A stretch of DNA of 64,000 nucleotides from positions 1 through 64,000 of the forward strand of contig QJZC01000036.1 in NCBI GenBank assembly GCA_003247575.1, written 5' to 3'. Under the pieces are notes generated by a model. The model saw only the letters and a program-made list of their open reading frames with translations, did not search any database and had not been told where the DNA came from. The stretch comes from Pseudomonadota bacterium (GTDB lineage: Bacteria > Myxococcota_A > UBA9160 > SZUA-336). The first letter of the stretch is position 1. Each line of letters opens with the position of its first letter. A program made the position numbers and the translations under genes. Below, in pieces: positions 51,074 through 60,142 of the stretch.

Positions 51074-51512
51074 CTACTTGGGGAGCACTACCGTGTCGAT
51101 CACATGGATGACACCGTTCGACTGCGTGACGTCGTAGGTCACGACGTTGGCCGTGTTGCCGTTCTCATCCGTGAGCACCATGTTTTGGGGACCATTCAGT
51201 GAGCTTCTCCTTCGTCCCGGCCTTGAGGAGACTCTCGACCGTCCCCTCGGGCAGCTTGTCGAAGGCGGCGTTGGTGGGAGCGAAGACCGTGAAGGGGCCT
51301 TCGCCCTTGAGCGTGTCGACCAGCCCAGCTTGCTTGACCGCCGCCACCAAGGTGGTGTGGTCGGCCGACTTCACGGCATTGTCGATGATGTCCTTCGTCG
51401 GGTACATGGCCTCGCCGCCGACGATCACCTCGCTCGCGAGTGCCTGGGAACCGAACGCGATGCCAGCAGCTGCGGCCAGCACGAGTGAGAGAGATTTGTA
51501 TGACCTAGTCAT
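51074..51512 (-). pseudogene. Fasciclin-domain secreted protein with an internal deletion
   Basis: The minus-strand frame starts with a signal peptide ([19 protein letters not shown]) and the fasciclin start ([52 protein letters not shown]). It stops at 51165 with a nonsense tail after KEKLTE. In the next frame the family end is present: [36 protein letters not shown], ending at TAG 51074. About 35 residues between the two parts (LTYHVVAGK-type region) are missing, and the join is out of frame. The gene is disabled by one deletion. Confidence 0.8.
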
Positions 51513-51575
51513 GGGGGAATCCTCCAGGGTATAGCCGTATAGCGGTGTAGCGAGTCTGTGCGCCGTATGCTCGCG

Positions 51576-52325
51576 CTAGCGCACCGGCCGGGGAGGCATG
51601 TCATCCCACGTGCGGCCGTCGAGGATGCGCCCGGTCGTCTTCTTCCTGACACCGCCCCACTGCTTGAAGAAGAAGCGGACACTGGCTTGCTCGCACTGGT
51701 CGCGGATCTGGCGGACCCACTCAGGATCCATCGGCCTTGCGCCTGGACCCGATTCGCCACCCACGATCACCCAGTCGACGCGGCCGAGAGGGATCTGTTG
51801 CAAGGGGCCGAGCAGTGGCTCGATCGACAGGAACTTCGTCGCCGCGGGTGTCTGCGCCAAGTCAGCGATGCGGTGGAGATACTCGGCGCTCTCGACGCTC
51901 ACACCCATCCACACGTTCTTCGGCCAGGGCAGGCGCCCCGACAGCGAGCGTAGCCGTTCGGATCTCTTGGTCAGCAGCTGGAAGGTGTGCCAGTGCGCCT
52001 TCTCCATCACCTTGAAGATGCGCCGGATGTCGGCCTCGTCGAGTCGCTCGTGGAACAGGTCGGACATGGAGTTGACGAACACCAGTCGGGGCTTCTTCCA
52101 GCGCAAGGGCAGCTCGATCGCGTCCTCTGCCGTGCGAATCAACCCCGTCCAGCGGGGCCCCTGACGCCCGCGCTGAGTGAGATGCTCGTAGGCCTTCCCG
52201 GGCCCCGACAGACGATGCGCCATGCGCTCCGCGTAGCAATGCTCGCAGCCCGGCGAGATCCGTGAGCATCCCCGGGTCGGGTTCCACGTCGCCTCGGTCC
52301 ACTCGATCGTCGAGCTCTGCCCCAT
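51576..52325 (-). CDS. DUF5131 (phage Gp37/Gp68-like) protein
   Basis: The 249-residue protein begins [38 protein letters not shown], with a cysteine cluster C-x6-C-x2-C. It continues with [63 protein letters not shown] and FFFKQWGG, all family hallmarks. The fold resembles radical-SAM-type barrels, though the cysteine spacing is not the classical CxxxCxxC. These genes are common in phages and islands, often beside a three-Cys-motif partner gene, which is absent here. Function unknown. Confidence 0.88.
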   Translation of the reverse strand: MGQSSTIEWTEATWNPTRGCSRISPGCEHCYAERMAHRLSGPGKAYEHLTQRGRQGPRWTGLIRTAEDAIELPLRWKKPRLVFVNSMSDLFHERLDEADIRRIFKVMEKAHWHTFQLLTKRSERLRSLSGRLPWPKNVWMGVSVESAEYLHRIADLAQTPAATKFLSIEPLLGPLQQIPLGRVDWVIVGGESGPGARPMDPEWVRQIRDQCEQASVRFFFKQWGGVRKKTTGRILDGRTWDDMPPRPVR

Positions 52326-52494
52326 GGGTGAGAGTGTAGTCCTAGCCTGCTCTGCGTTGCATCGCTGATCAGCCCCCTCCCGTCAGCGGCACACCACGAG
52401 AACGATCGAGCGTTCCGCCTGCGCGACTCGGGCCTGGAGCTTGCGCGCGGGCCGGGTGTCTTCTCAGGAGGAGAGAGGCGTGTCCGGCCCTCGC

Positions 52495-52610
52495 GAAGGA
52501 ATCGCTTCGTGATGTCTGGCTTGAGCGCGTAGTTGACGTTCTGCGCGAAGGTGCCCCTCCGCGCTCACGAAGAAGGTCATGCGATTCCCGGCGGCATCGA
52601 CCCCTTGTGC
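52495..52610 (-). pseudogene. Possible C-terminal scrap of a trypsin-like serine protease
   Basis: The minus-strand frame reads GVDAAGNRMTFFVSAEG, and after a frame change reads GTFAQNVNYALKPDITKRFLREG. Together they resemble the last strands of HtrA/trypsin-like proteases (DxxGxVIGxTFF ... QNVNYALK). The rest of the domain is not visible, and the frame switch is within about 15 bases of the join. Recognition rests on these short segments only. The surrounding 52326-52737 holds nothing else I can support. Confidence 0.35.
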
Positions 52611-52737
52611 GATTCCCTTGGCGCAGCCGTTCCGGTCACGGCGAGCACAGCGACCCAGCGCAGGGTATCCCCGCAGGCCGTACGCACCCACTGCGAGATC
52701 GCATCGGTGCAACGCATATGCCGCATCGGGACCATCG

Positions 52738-55700
52738 TCATGCCTCCGGCCCATCGGAATGCGGAGCGCCCACGAAGCTTATGCGGAAGAATACGGCGTA
52801 CAGCACGGGAACCACCCCAAGCGTCAGAACCGTGGCAAACACCAGCCCGAACATGATCGCAACCGCCATGGGCTCGAACATGGGGCCTCCACCCAGGTAC
52901 AGCGGAATCAGGCCGGCGATCGTGGTGGCCGTCGTGAGAAGTATCGGGCGCAGCCGCTGCTGGGCAGCTTCGACGACAGCCTCCTGCGGGGAGCGTCCGA
53001 CCTCGTCGATCTCGATCCGGATGCGATCGAGCAAGACGATCGCATTGTTGATGACGATTCCGGCGAGCGACACGACTCCCAGCAGGGTCATGAACCCGAA
53101 GTAGGAGCGCAGTGCGAGCAGGCCAATCACGACTCCGATCAAACCCAGCGGTATCGTGATCAGAATGATCAACGGACGCCTGATCGAGTTGAACTGACCG
53201 ACGAGTAGCAAGAGGATCACCAGAAAAGCAAGCGGGAGCTTCTCTGCGATCGACGCCTGCGACTTTCCGGACGTCTCGACCTCACCTCCGAGCTCCCACG
53301 AGACCGAGTCGGGCCAGCTCGCGCTCTGCGAGTTCAGCCATGGAACGAGCTGGGCGTTGAACTGCGCGGCGGTCAGGCCCGGAGCCAGGCCCGCCTCGAT
53401 CGTGACCGTCCGCATGCGACGACTGCGGTGGATCTTTGCCGGTTCCCATACGACTCGGGTGTCGGCAACCTGCTTGAGCGGGACGGAGCGGCCGGTGACC
53501 TGCGAGTACACATTGATCGAGTCGACGCTTCCGACGTCCAGGCGGAGCTCGGCGACAGAGCGCAAGGTGACTGGAATCACCTTGTCGCCCTCTCGAAACT
53601 CGGTCGTGTCGAACCCGGAGAAGAACGTTTGGAGCGAGACGGCGATGTCCTGGTTCGTGACGCCGGCGCGGGCCGCGCGCGCGGGATCGATTTCGACGCG
53701 AAGCTTCTTTGCGCGCGGACCCCAGTCGTCACTCACCAGGCGGCTTCCGGGAAGGGAGCGGATCTTGGCTTTCACGGCATCGGCGACCCCGAAGACCTGC
53801 GCGGTATCGGGTCCAGAGACGCGAACAGCCACGGGCGGCCACGCAGGGGGTCCGAGCTCGAGCGGGCGGACGGTAGTCTCGAGCTCGGGGAAATGCTCTC
53901 TTCCGAAGGACTCGAGCGCTGGAATCATCGAGTCGACCGAGTCTCGCGACGAAGCGTTCATCAGCAGGAATGCATACTCCGGTGCGGACAGCTCGGGACT
54001 GTAGGTGAGGATGAAGCGCGGCCCCCCTTGCCCGATGAAGGTTGCCCAGCTCGTGATCCCCTCCCTCGAGTCCGCTTCGGATGCGGTGAGGTTCTCTCGG
54101 ATGAACTGGTCGAAGGCGACGACGACCTCCTCCGTTCGCTCGATGGGCGTGCCGACCGGAAGCGAGAGATCCGCCGTGAACGTCGGGCGGTCGTTCGGGG
54201 GAAAGAAGATGTTCGGAACCTGCCCGAAGCCGACGAGAGAGAGCGCGAAGAGAGCCGCGGTCGCGGCGAGGCTAGCGATGGGCCGACGCAGCAGCGCGAA
54301 GAGCGTTCTACGGTAGCTGGCTTGCCACGCGGGCTCAGAGGGCTCAGCGGACTCGCCATCCCCCCCGCTCGTGCGGAGGGAGTGGACCGCCAACAGCGGA
54401 ATCATCGTGAGCGAGAGAATCCACGAGGAGAGCAGGGTGATCGTCACGACCAGGAACAGCGGAGCCGTGTACTCGCCCGCGGACGACTCGGCCAGATAGA
54501 TCGGCAGAAAGGCCGCTGCGGTCGTGAGCGAGGAAGTGAGCAGGGGGACCCGTAGCTCGTTCGCGGCGTCGATCGCTGCATCGACGGCGGGCCGACCTCG
54601 CTGCATCTGCACGAGGATCGACTCCGACATGACGATCCCGTTGTCGACCATCATGCCGAGCGCGATGATCAGAGCGGCCAGCGAGATCTGGTCGAGACCA
54701 ATGCCCATGACTCCCATCACGCACATCGCGAGCAGCATGGTCATCGGGATGAGACTCCCGACCACCATGCCGGCGCGCGCACCGAGGAAGAGGAGCATCA
54801 CGACGACCACGATCACGATCGCTTGTAGAAGGTTGCCGACGAAGTCGTCGATCTTCTGTCCCACGGCGTCGGGCTGGAACTGGAGAACCTCGAACTCAAT
54901 GCCGATGGGATAGCGCGCCTCGGCCGCACGGATCACGTCGCGCGCGCGGTCCCCGAGCTCGAGGATGTTCCCGCCCTCGCGCATGGCGATCGCGAGCCCC
55001 AGGCTCGGCTCCCCTCCGGTCCGCATGCGCGAGCGCGGCGGGTCGATGTAGCCGCGCGAGACGCGCGCGATGTCCTGGAGCGGTAGGACGTCACGCGACC
55101 CGGGGATCTCGACCAAGGTGCGGGCGAGGTCCTCGACCGATTCGAAGCTCCCCGAGGGCTCGATGACGATCGCCTCGAGCGCGGTGCGCACCTGACCCCC
55201 GCCTAGGATGATGTTCTGCCCCTCGAGGATTCCGCGCAGTTGGACCGGAGACAGACCGAGCTCGGCCAGGCGCGCATTGTCGTACTCGATGAAGATGCGC
55301 TCGTCCTGAGCCCCGTAGATGTCTACCTTGGCGACTTCCCCGATTCGCAACAGGTCGCTGCGTACCTCGTCCGCGACCTGCTCAAGCTCGCGGTAGCTGA
55401 ATCCGTCGCCGACCAGGGAGACGACGATGCCGAATACGTCCCCGAACTCGTCGTTCACGAAGGGACCGCGCACTCCGCCTGGGAGACTGCTGCGCGCGCT
55501 CTCCACCTTGCGTCGCAGCTTGTCCCAGATGGGTCGCAGATCGGTGTATCGGCTCTGGATGTCGACCCAGATGATCGAGACTCCGGTCTTGGACAGGCTG
55601 CGTACCTTGTCGAGCTCTGGGATCTCCTGAATCCGCGCCTCGATCTTGTCCGTCACGAGCTGCTCGATGCGCTCGGGACTCGCGCCCGGATAGAAGCTCG

Positions 55701-55842
55701 TCACCACGGCCGTCCGGACGATGAAGCCGGGATCCTCGCTCCGCGGCAAGGTCAGATAGGACTGGTAGCCGAACAGCGCGATCAGCAGGAGCGCAACTGC
55801 GGTCACACGGTTGTTGGCGATCGCCGCTGCGGTGAGGTTCAC
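52738..55842 (-). CDS. RND efflux transporter, inner-membrane subunit (AcrB/HAE-like)
   Basis: The 1,034-residue protein has the RND layout: helix 1 (NNRVTAVALLLIALFGY), a large periplasmic loop, helices 2-6 with the proton-relay region (MMVDNGIVMSESI), a second periplasmic loop, and C-terminal helices with TLLGVVSLAGIVINNAIVLLDRI. The VxxGIVINNAIVL block marks the HAE superfamily. It would export hydrophobic or amphiphilic compounds using the proton gradient, together with the adaptor and outer-membrane protein encoded upstream in the same operon. GTG start 55842 overlaps the adaptor stop as GTGA. Confidence 0.93.
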   Translation of the reverse strand: MNLTAAAIANNRVTAVALLLIALFGYQSYLTLPRSEDPGFIVRTAVVTSFYPGASPERIEQLVTDKIEARIQEIPELDKVRSLSKTGVSIIWVDIQSRYTDLRPIWDKLRRKVESARSSLPGGVRGPFVNDEFGDVFGIVVSLVGDGFSYRELEQVADEVRSDLLRIGEVAKVDIYGAQDERIFIEYDNARLAELGLSPVQLRGILEGQNIILGGGQVRTALEAIVIEPSGSFESVEDLARTLVEIPGSRDVLPLQDIARVSRGYIDPPRSRMRTGGEPSLGLAIAMREGGNILELGDRARDVIRAAEARYPIGIEFEVLQFQPDAVGQKIDDFVGNLLQAIVIVVVVMLLFLGARAGMVVGSLIPMTMLLAMCVMGVMGIGLDQISLAALIIALGMMVDNGIVMSESILVQMQRGRPAVDAAIDAANELRVPLLTSSLTTAAAFLPIYLAESSAGEYTAPLFLVVTITLLSSWILSLTMIPLLAVHSLRTSGGDGESAEPSEPAWQASYRRTLFALLRRPIASLAATAALFALSLVGFGQVPNIFFPPNDRPTFTADLSLPVGTPIERTEEVVVAFDQFIRENLTASEADSREGITSWATFIGQGGPRFILTYSPELSAPEYAFLLMNASSRDSVDSMIPALESFGREHFPELETTVRPLELGPPAWPPVAVRVSGPDTAQVFGVADAVKAKIRSLPGSRLVSDDWGPRAKKLRVEIDPARAARAGVTNQDIAVSLQTFFSGFDTTEFREGDKVIPVTLRSVAELRLDVGSVDSINVYSQVTGRSVPLKQVADTRVVWEPAKIHRSRRMRTVTIEAGLAPGLTAAQFNAQLVPWLNSQSASWPDSVSWELGGEVETSGKSQASIAEKLPLAFLVILLLLVGQFNSIRRPLIILITIPLGLIGVVIGLLALRSYFGFMTLLGVVSLAGIVINNAIVLLDRIRIEIDEVGRSPQEAVVEAAQQRLRPILLTTATTIAGLIPLYLGGGPMFEPMAVAIMFGLVFATVLTLGVVPVLYAVFFRISFVGAPHSDGPEA

Positions 55843-57011
55843 TTTGCGGCATCCCCACCGGAGTCGAGCTTGACCGGGTCGAGCTTGTCGGGGTCGAGCC
55901 TGACCGGCTCGAGCTTGACCGTCAGGCCGTCGGATACGCGGCGGGTGCCCGCTGTGATGACCTGCTCGCCGCCCTGAAGGCCCGCGACGACCTCGATCCC
56001 CTGCGCGCGCAGATCGCCGACTTCCACCGGACGGCGTCGCACGATCCCGACCCCGTCTCCTGCAGGCTCGACGACGTAGACGAACCTCCCGTCGGCGTCC
56101 TCGCCGACCGACACGGACGGGAGCAGAAAGGCTCGCGACGAGTCAGCGGTAGGAAGCGTGAAGTCGACGCGCGCCGCCATCCCAGGACGAATCGACGGCT
56201 CCGCGGTGTCGAGCGTCACTTCGACCGGGTAGGTCGTACCCGCAGAAGCGGTCACCCCTACCTCGGTGACGCGCGCACCGAAGGTCCGATCCGGGAGAGC
56301 ATCGAGCCGCACGGACACGGAAGCTCCCGGCTCGATCAGACTGATCAATACCTCCGGGACAGCTACACGCACCTCGACCCGATCACCCGCCGACAGCACG
56401 GCGATGCGCTGGCCGGCCGAAACGTTCTCGCCCGGATCCACTAGGACCTGAGAGATCAAACCGTTCCGGGGCGCCGTGAGTCGAGTATAGGAGAGCTGCC
56501 GTCGTGCCTGGTCCACACGCCGCTGGGCCACCTCTGCCGCGGCCGCTGCCGACTCCGCTTGTCCGCGAGCACGATCCAGATCGCTCTTCGATGCGTTCTG
56601 GTTCTCGTACAAGCTCCGGACCCGCTCATACTCGGACTGCGCGCTCCGGGCTTGGGCTCCTGCTTGGAGGGCCGCAGCCTCGGCTTCCCTCACTCGGAGC
56701 TCGTAATCGGAAGCGTCGAGGGCCGCGAGGAGGCGACCGGTCGTCACTTCCGCACCGACCGCGACCTCGACTCGACTCACCGTTCCTGCGACCTTGAAGC
56801 TCAGGCTGGACTCCTGTCCTGCCTCGGCCACACCAGAGAAGCTTCGTATGCGTTCAGCCGCTCCCGCTCGTGCGATCACGGTCCGAACCGGGCGGATCAC
56901 CTCCTCGACCGGAGCCTGCTCCTGGCACGCCGAAAGGGCACATACACCGGAGAGGGCGACAACGATGGCAGCCATGCGGGATCCGATCCGCGCATCTGTT
57001 TCAGCGGGCAT
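55839..57011 (-). CDS. RND periplasmic adaptor (membrane fusion protein)
   Basis: The 390-residue lipoprotein (lipobox LSAC, C29) has an N-terminal barrel strand (RTVIARAGAAERIRSFSGVAEAG) and a lipoyl half (GRLLAALDASDYELRVREAEA). A coiled-coil hairpin follows (AQARSAQSEYERVRSLYENQ ... AQRRVDQARRQLSYTRLTAPRNGLIS), then a beta-barrel and a C-terminal domain. It bridges the RND pump to the outer-membrane factor. The C-terminus carries a short repetitive tail (KLEPVRLDPDKLDPVKLD) from imperfect repeats at about 55862-55925, unusual for the family. It overlaps the outer-membrane gene by 11 bp and the pump gene by 4 bp. Confidence 0.92.
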   Translation of the reverse strand: MPAETDARIGSRMAAIVVALSGVCALSACQEQAPVEEVIRPVRTVIARAGAAERIRSFSGVAEAGQESSLSFKVAGTVSRVEVAVGAEVTTGRLLAALDASDYELRVREAEAAALQAGAQARSAQSEYERVRSLYENQNASKSDLDRARGQAESAAAAAEVAQRRVDQARRQLSYTRLTAPRNGLISQVLVDPGENVSAGQRIAVLSAGDRVEVRVAVPEVLISLIEPGASVSVRLDALPDRTFGARVTEVGVTASAGTTYPVEVTLDTAEPSIRPGMAARVDFTLPTADSSRAFLLPSVSVGEDADGRFVYVVEPAGDGVGIVRRRPVEVGDLRAQGIEVVAGLQGGEQVITAGTRRVSDGLTVKLEPVRLDPDKLDPVKLDSGGDAAK

Positions 57012-59415
57012 TCCTCGATCCTCTTTGGCTCTCCACGAACTCGAGCGCTTCGCGTAGGAAGGCGGCGCCTTCGTCGGAACTCGCCGTCACCTCGAACCAT
57101 CCCAGCGCTCGTTGCAGGTTCATCAGATCGACGAGATGCTCGTACTCCGCCGCGGCGGCTCCCAGACGCGCATCCACTACCGCGTTCTGCGCGTCGAGGA
57201 TGGTTGCGATCGGAACGACTCCCTGTCGGTAGCCGTCCGTGACGACCGCGAGATTCTGGTCCGCGGTCCTCGACTGCTCGCGGGCGAGGGTGATCCGTGC
57301 CGAGCTCGCGCCTGCGACGACTGCGGCGGCGCGCACGCTTTGCTCCACCCGCTTCGCCGTCGCCCTGCGTTCGAACCGCAGAGCGGCGCCTTGTTCGGTA
57401 GCGCGTCGCACCTCGGCGACTCGCGCTCCCCCTTCGAGCAGAGGCAGACGCATCTGAACACCGAAGACATAGCTCTGGCGATCCTCCGACAGCTCGGGCA
57501 GCGCGGGAGGAGGCGTGTTTCGCTCCAGGTCTGCCTTGCTCATCTCGAGTTGAGCGGCGATCGACGGCTGCCAGAAGGAGCGGCGGTTCGAAACGAGGAG
57601 CCGCTCCTGCGCCTCGATCTGCGCGTCCAGACTACGTAGCTCGAGCGACGATCGCGCGGCGAACTTGGCCAGGAAGTCGCGGAAGATCGCGAAGCGGACC
57701 GGCGTATCGATCAGCGTACGGATTCGCGGATCGGTCAACACCGGGGCCGTGCTCGCGAGCGAGGTTTCCGCGAGAGCGACGGCCTCCTCGGGGGAGCGAT
57801 CCAGCAGGCGGTTGAGCTGCATGCGTGCGAGCTGAACGTCACGACGAGCGTTCACCACGAAGCTGCGATCCAGCGCGATCTTGCTCTCCCAACGCAGCAC
57901 GTCGCTAGGACCACTCGCACCGACCGAGCGGCGGACGCGCGCCAGCTCGAGGTTCTGACGGGTGACGTCGAGGTCTTCGCGCCGGACGGACAGCGCTGTC
58001 TCGGCCTGCAGCACCTGCAGGTACGAGACTGCCGCTTCGCGCACCAGATCGAGGCGACGTAGGTCGTGCTGAGCGGTACGTGCCTCCTGTTGAGACTGGC
58101 TGATTCGCAGGCCCGCCCACGCGCGCTCATCGTAGATGAGCTGACTCAAGGTCGCGCTGCCCTCGTAGATTCGTTCTGGGAGGATGCCCAGCCGCACGGT
58201 CCCAGTCTCGTCGTCGAGTCCCACGAGCTGCCCCGAGAGAGCGACCTGTGGCATCAGCCGCGAGCGGGCGACGGCGATGTCTTCCCCCGCGGCCGACAGT
58301 GCACGCTCGCTCGCAGAGAGCTCGGGGTTGGCGGTGAGCGCGGCAGCTACCGCGTCCCGAATGTCGAGGCCCTCCTCGCTGCTCGGCCCTCGCTCGCTCA
58401 CGAGCCGTGCGTCGGACAGCACGGCGAACGTGGGGGAGACGCCGATCGCGCGCGCGGTCGCCAGGTTGACGGTGAGCTGGGGGCGGAGGGGGAGCCGTGT
58501 CGAGAACGTCCCGGGGTCCTCTCCGAGGAGCGCCCGCTGCGCGTTCAGCGCCACGCGGCGCGCGATGCGAACCCAGTCGGCTTCGGGCGTCAGGGCTGCG
58601 AGGAAGCCCAGATCAGCGGCATCTCTGCCGTAGAGAGCCAGGCTGGCGATGCTGCGTTCGCGCAAACCGTCGGCCAGACGTTCGAGCCCCGCGCGATCGA
58701 GCTGAGGCACGCCCGCGAGCACCACGGCGCCGAGACCCTCGGGCAGGGATGCGAGAATCTGCTCGGCCGTCGCTCCGGTGCGGATCGTCGTGAGCTGGAC
58801 TCCATCTGAAGCCACGCGGTCGATCTCGTCGGCGAGGGCGGGCATTGCATCGAGGATCGGCGCGTAGGCGACGATCCCCACGCGGTCGACACCCGTGAGC
58901 TCTTCCAAACGTTCTGCTGCATCCAAAAGCGGTGGAAAGATCACCAGGTAGTTCAGGTTGCGGACGCCGGACGCTTCACCGTCGCGCGGGAGCGACTGGA
59001 GCTCCGGATCGAGGGCAAACGGGGCGATCACGGGCTTGGGTAACGGTCCGCGCAGGCCGACCCTCGACGTTGCGATGGGCCCGAGCGTAATGATCAGATC
59101 GACATCCGACGCGGTGAGCAACTCGTCGAGCGCCCGGTCGACACGCTCGATGCTCCACTCTCCGCGTAGCTGGCGCGCCTCCGGAAAGGTGAGCGAGAAC
59201 TCGTCCGTCAGGAGTGTCCGAAGCTCAGCCTCGATGCGATCCCGCGCGAACGAGCGCCCGAAGGCACCATCTTCGAGGATGGCGATGCGCGCAGGGGACT
59301 GAGCCCAAGCCGCTAGGGGCACGGCGGCAGTGAGGGGGACCGCGGCAACGAGCTGAAGCATCGCGATCAGCAGGGTCGTTCGCAGGGGCGACGGTCGTCG
59401 TCGAGTTGGACTCAT
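57001..59415 (-). CDS. TolC-family outer-membrane factor fused to an ABC substrate-binding-like domain
   Basis: The 804-residue protein has a signal peptide (about 13-38). An ABC_sub_bind-like periplasmic domain follows (about 42-335: IAILEDGAFGRS, DVDLIITLGPIATS, VIAPFALD, VGIVAYAPIL, GAVVLAGVPQLDRAGL). The TolC/OEP domain is at about 370-785 (EGLDIRDAVAAALTANPELSASERAL ... VARVRRSVGASGPSDVLRWES ... LAVVTDGYRQGVVPIATILDAQNAVVDA). TolC-type proteins are normally about 430-480 residues, so the front 330 residues are an added domain resembling periplasmic binding proteins such as TrpX-type. It is first in the RND operon. A ligand-sensing role for the extra domain is inferred. Confidence 0.85.
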   Translation of the reverse strand: MSPTRRRPSPLRTTLLIAMLQLVAAVPLTAAVPLAAWAQSPARIAILEDGAFGRSFARDRIEAELRTLLTDEFSLTFPEARQLRGEWSIERVDRALDELLTASDVDLIITLGPIATSRVGLRGPLPKPVIAPFALDPELQSLPRDGEASGVRNLNYLVIFPPLLDAAERLEELTGVDRVGIVAYAPILDAMPALADEIDRVASDGVQLTTIRTGATAEQILASLPEGLGAVVLAGVPQLDRAGLERLADGLRERSIASLALYGRDAADLGFLAALTPEADWVRIARRVALNAQRALLGEDPGTFSTRLPLRPQLTVNLATARAIGVSPTFAVLSDARLVSERGPSSEEGLDIRDAVAAALTANPELSASERALSAAGEDIAVARSRLMPQVALSGQLVGLDDETGTVRLGILPERIYEGSATLSQLIYDERAWAGLRISQSQQEARTAQHDLRRLDLVREAAVSYLQVLQAETALSVRREDLDVTRQNLELARVRRSVGASGPSDVLRWESKIALDRSFVVNARRDVQLARMQLNRLLDRSPEEAVALAETSLASTAPVLTDPRIRTLIDTPVRFAIFRDFLAKFAARSSLELRSLDAQIEAQERLLVSNRRSFWQPSIAAQLEMSKADLERNTPPPALPELSEDRQSYVFGVQMRLPLLEGGARVAEVRRATEQGAALRFERRATAKRVEQSVRAAAVVAGASSARITLAREQSRTADQNLAVVTDGYRQGVVPIATILDAQNAVVDARLGAAAAEYEHLVDLMNLQRALGWFEVTASSDEGAAFLREALEFVESQRGSRNAR

Positions 59416-59461
59416 CGCGAAGATTCCAATCGAGTGCAGAGGGGTTGATCAGAGTCCGGCC

Positions 59462-59501
59462 GACAGAGCGCCGCCCGTTATGACAGGGCGCCGCCCGTTA
59501 T
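59462..59501. repeat. 20-bp tandem direct repeat upstream of the RND operon
   Basis: GACAGAGCGCCGCCCGTTAT (59462-59481) and GACAGGGCGCCGCCCGTTAT (59482-59501) differ by one base. The second copy contains the 11-bp dyad GGGCGCCGCCC. On the minus strand the repeats sit 47-86 bp before the TolC-fusion start and abut a TATAA-like sequence, so they could be an operator overlapping the promoter. Confidence 0.8.
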
Positions 59502-59548
59502 ACTACGTGCCGCGAGGCGGTGCGAGCGAGCGAGAGTTCGTCGGCCAG

Positions 59549-59995
59549 TCAGTCCGCCGACTCGGAGTGAGCGGTGTCGAGCCCCTGGCGAAGCTTGGCC
59601 GCCCAGTCATCGAGCGCCGCCTTGACCTGCCCCCACGTCGTAAGTCCCCGAACAGGGTTCATCTTTCCTCCCGCGGCGCGATCCACGTAGGCGACGAGTC
59701 GCTCCCCGGTCACGGAGTCGAGCACTTCCGCCTCGATCGAGACCCGACCGACGAAGAGATGCGTGCCCGTGATCACTCGCTTCGCCATGGAGGCACCACG
59801 CGCCGGGGGCACCGACGTCGCAAGATTGAGCAGTGGCCGCGTTGGCACCACATCGGTAATTGCCGCTCGGACGACCATCACCCCCGGCCCAGGCTCGAAG
59901 TCCGAGTAGTCTCCGAGGAAGCCCGACGGTGAGGCCGAGGCAATGCACCCGGAGAGAGTCCACAGCAGGATCGTCGAGAGATGGAACGCGCGCAT
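59549..59995 (-). CDS. DUF3313-type lipoprotein, internally shortened
   Basis: The 148-residue protein has a lipoprotein signal (WTLSGC, C17), then PSGFLGDYSDFEP. It continues directly with GPGVMVVRAAITDVVPTRPLLNLATSVPPA and THLFVGRVSIEAEVLDSVTGERLVAYVDRAAGG ... WGQVKAALDDWAAKLRQGL. These are the first and last parts of the DUF3313 family. Full-length members have about 70-90 residues between the DYS block and the PGPGV block; these are missing but the frame is kept. The deletion junction is at about 59890-59900. It may be an expressed but crippled protein. Family function is unknown. Confidence 0.65.
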   Translation of the reverse strand: MRAFHLSTILLWTLSGCIASASPSGFLGDYSDFEPGPGVMVVRAAITDVVPTRPLLNLATSVPPARGASMAKRVITGTHLFVGRVSIEAEVLDSVTGERLVAYVDRAAGGKMNPVRGLTTWGQVKAALDDWAAKLRQGLDTAHSESAD

Positions 59996-60142
59996 GCCGT
60001 CGAGCCTAGAGGATCGTATCGCCGTTGACGACCACCGAGGGGGTGTCAGATCGGCGACGAACTGGCGACGATTCTTCGTCCAAGGATTCAGCGTCCACGG
60101 ACTCAGCGCCCACGAAAATGGCGTCCAACTACGGGCACCGCG

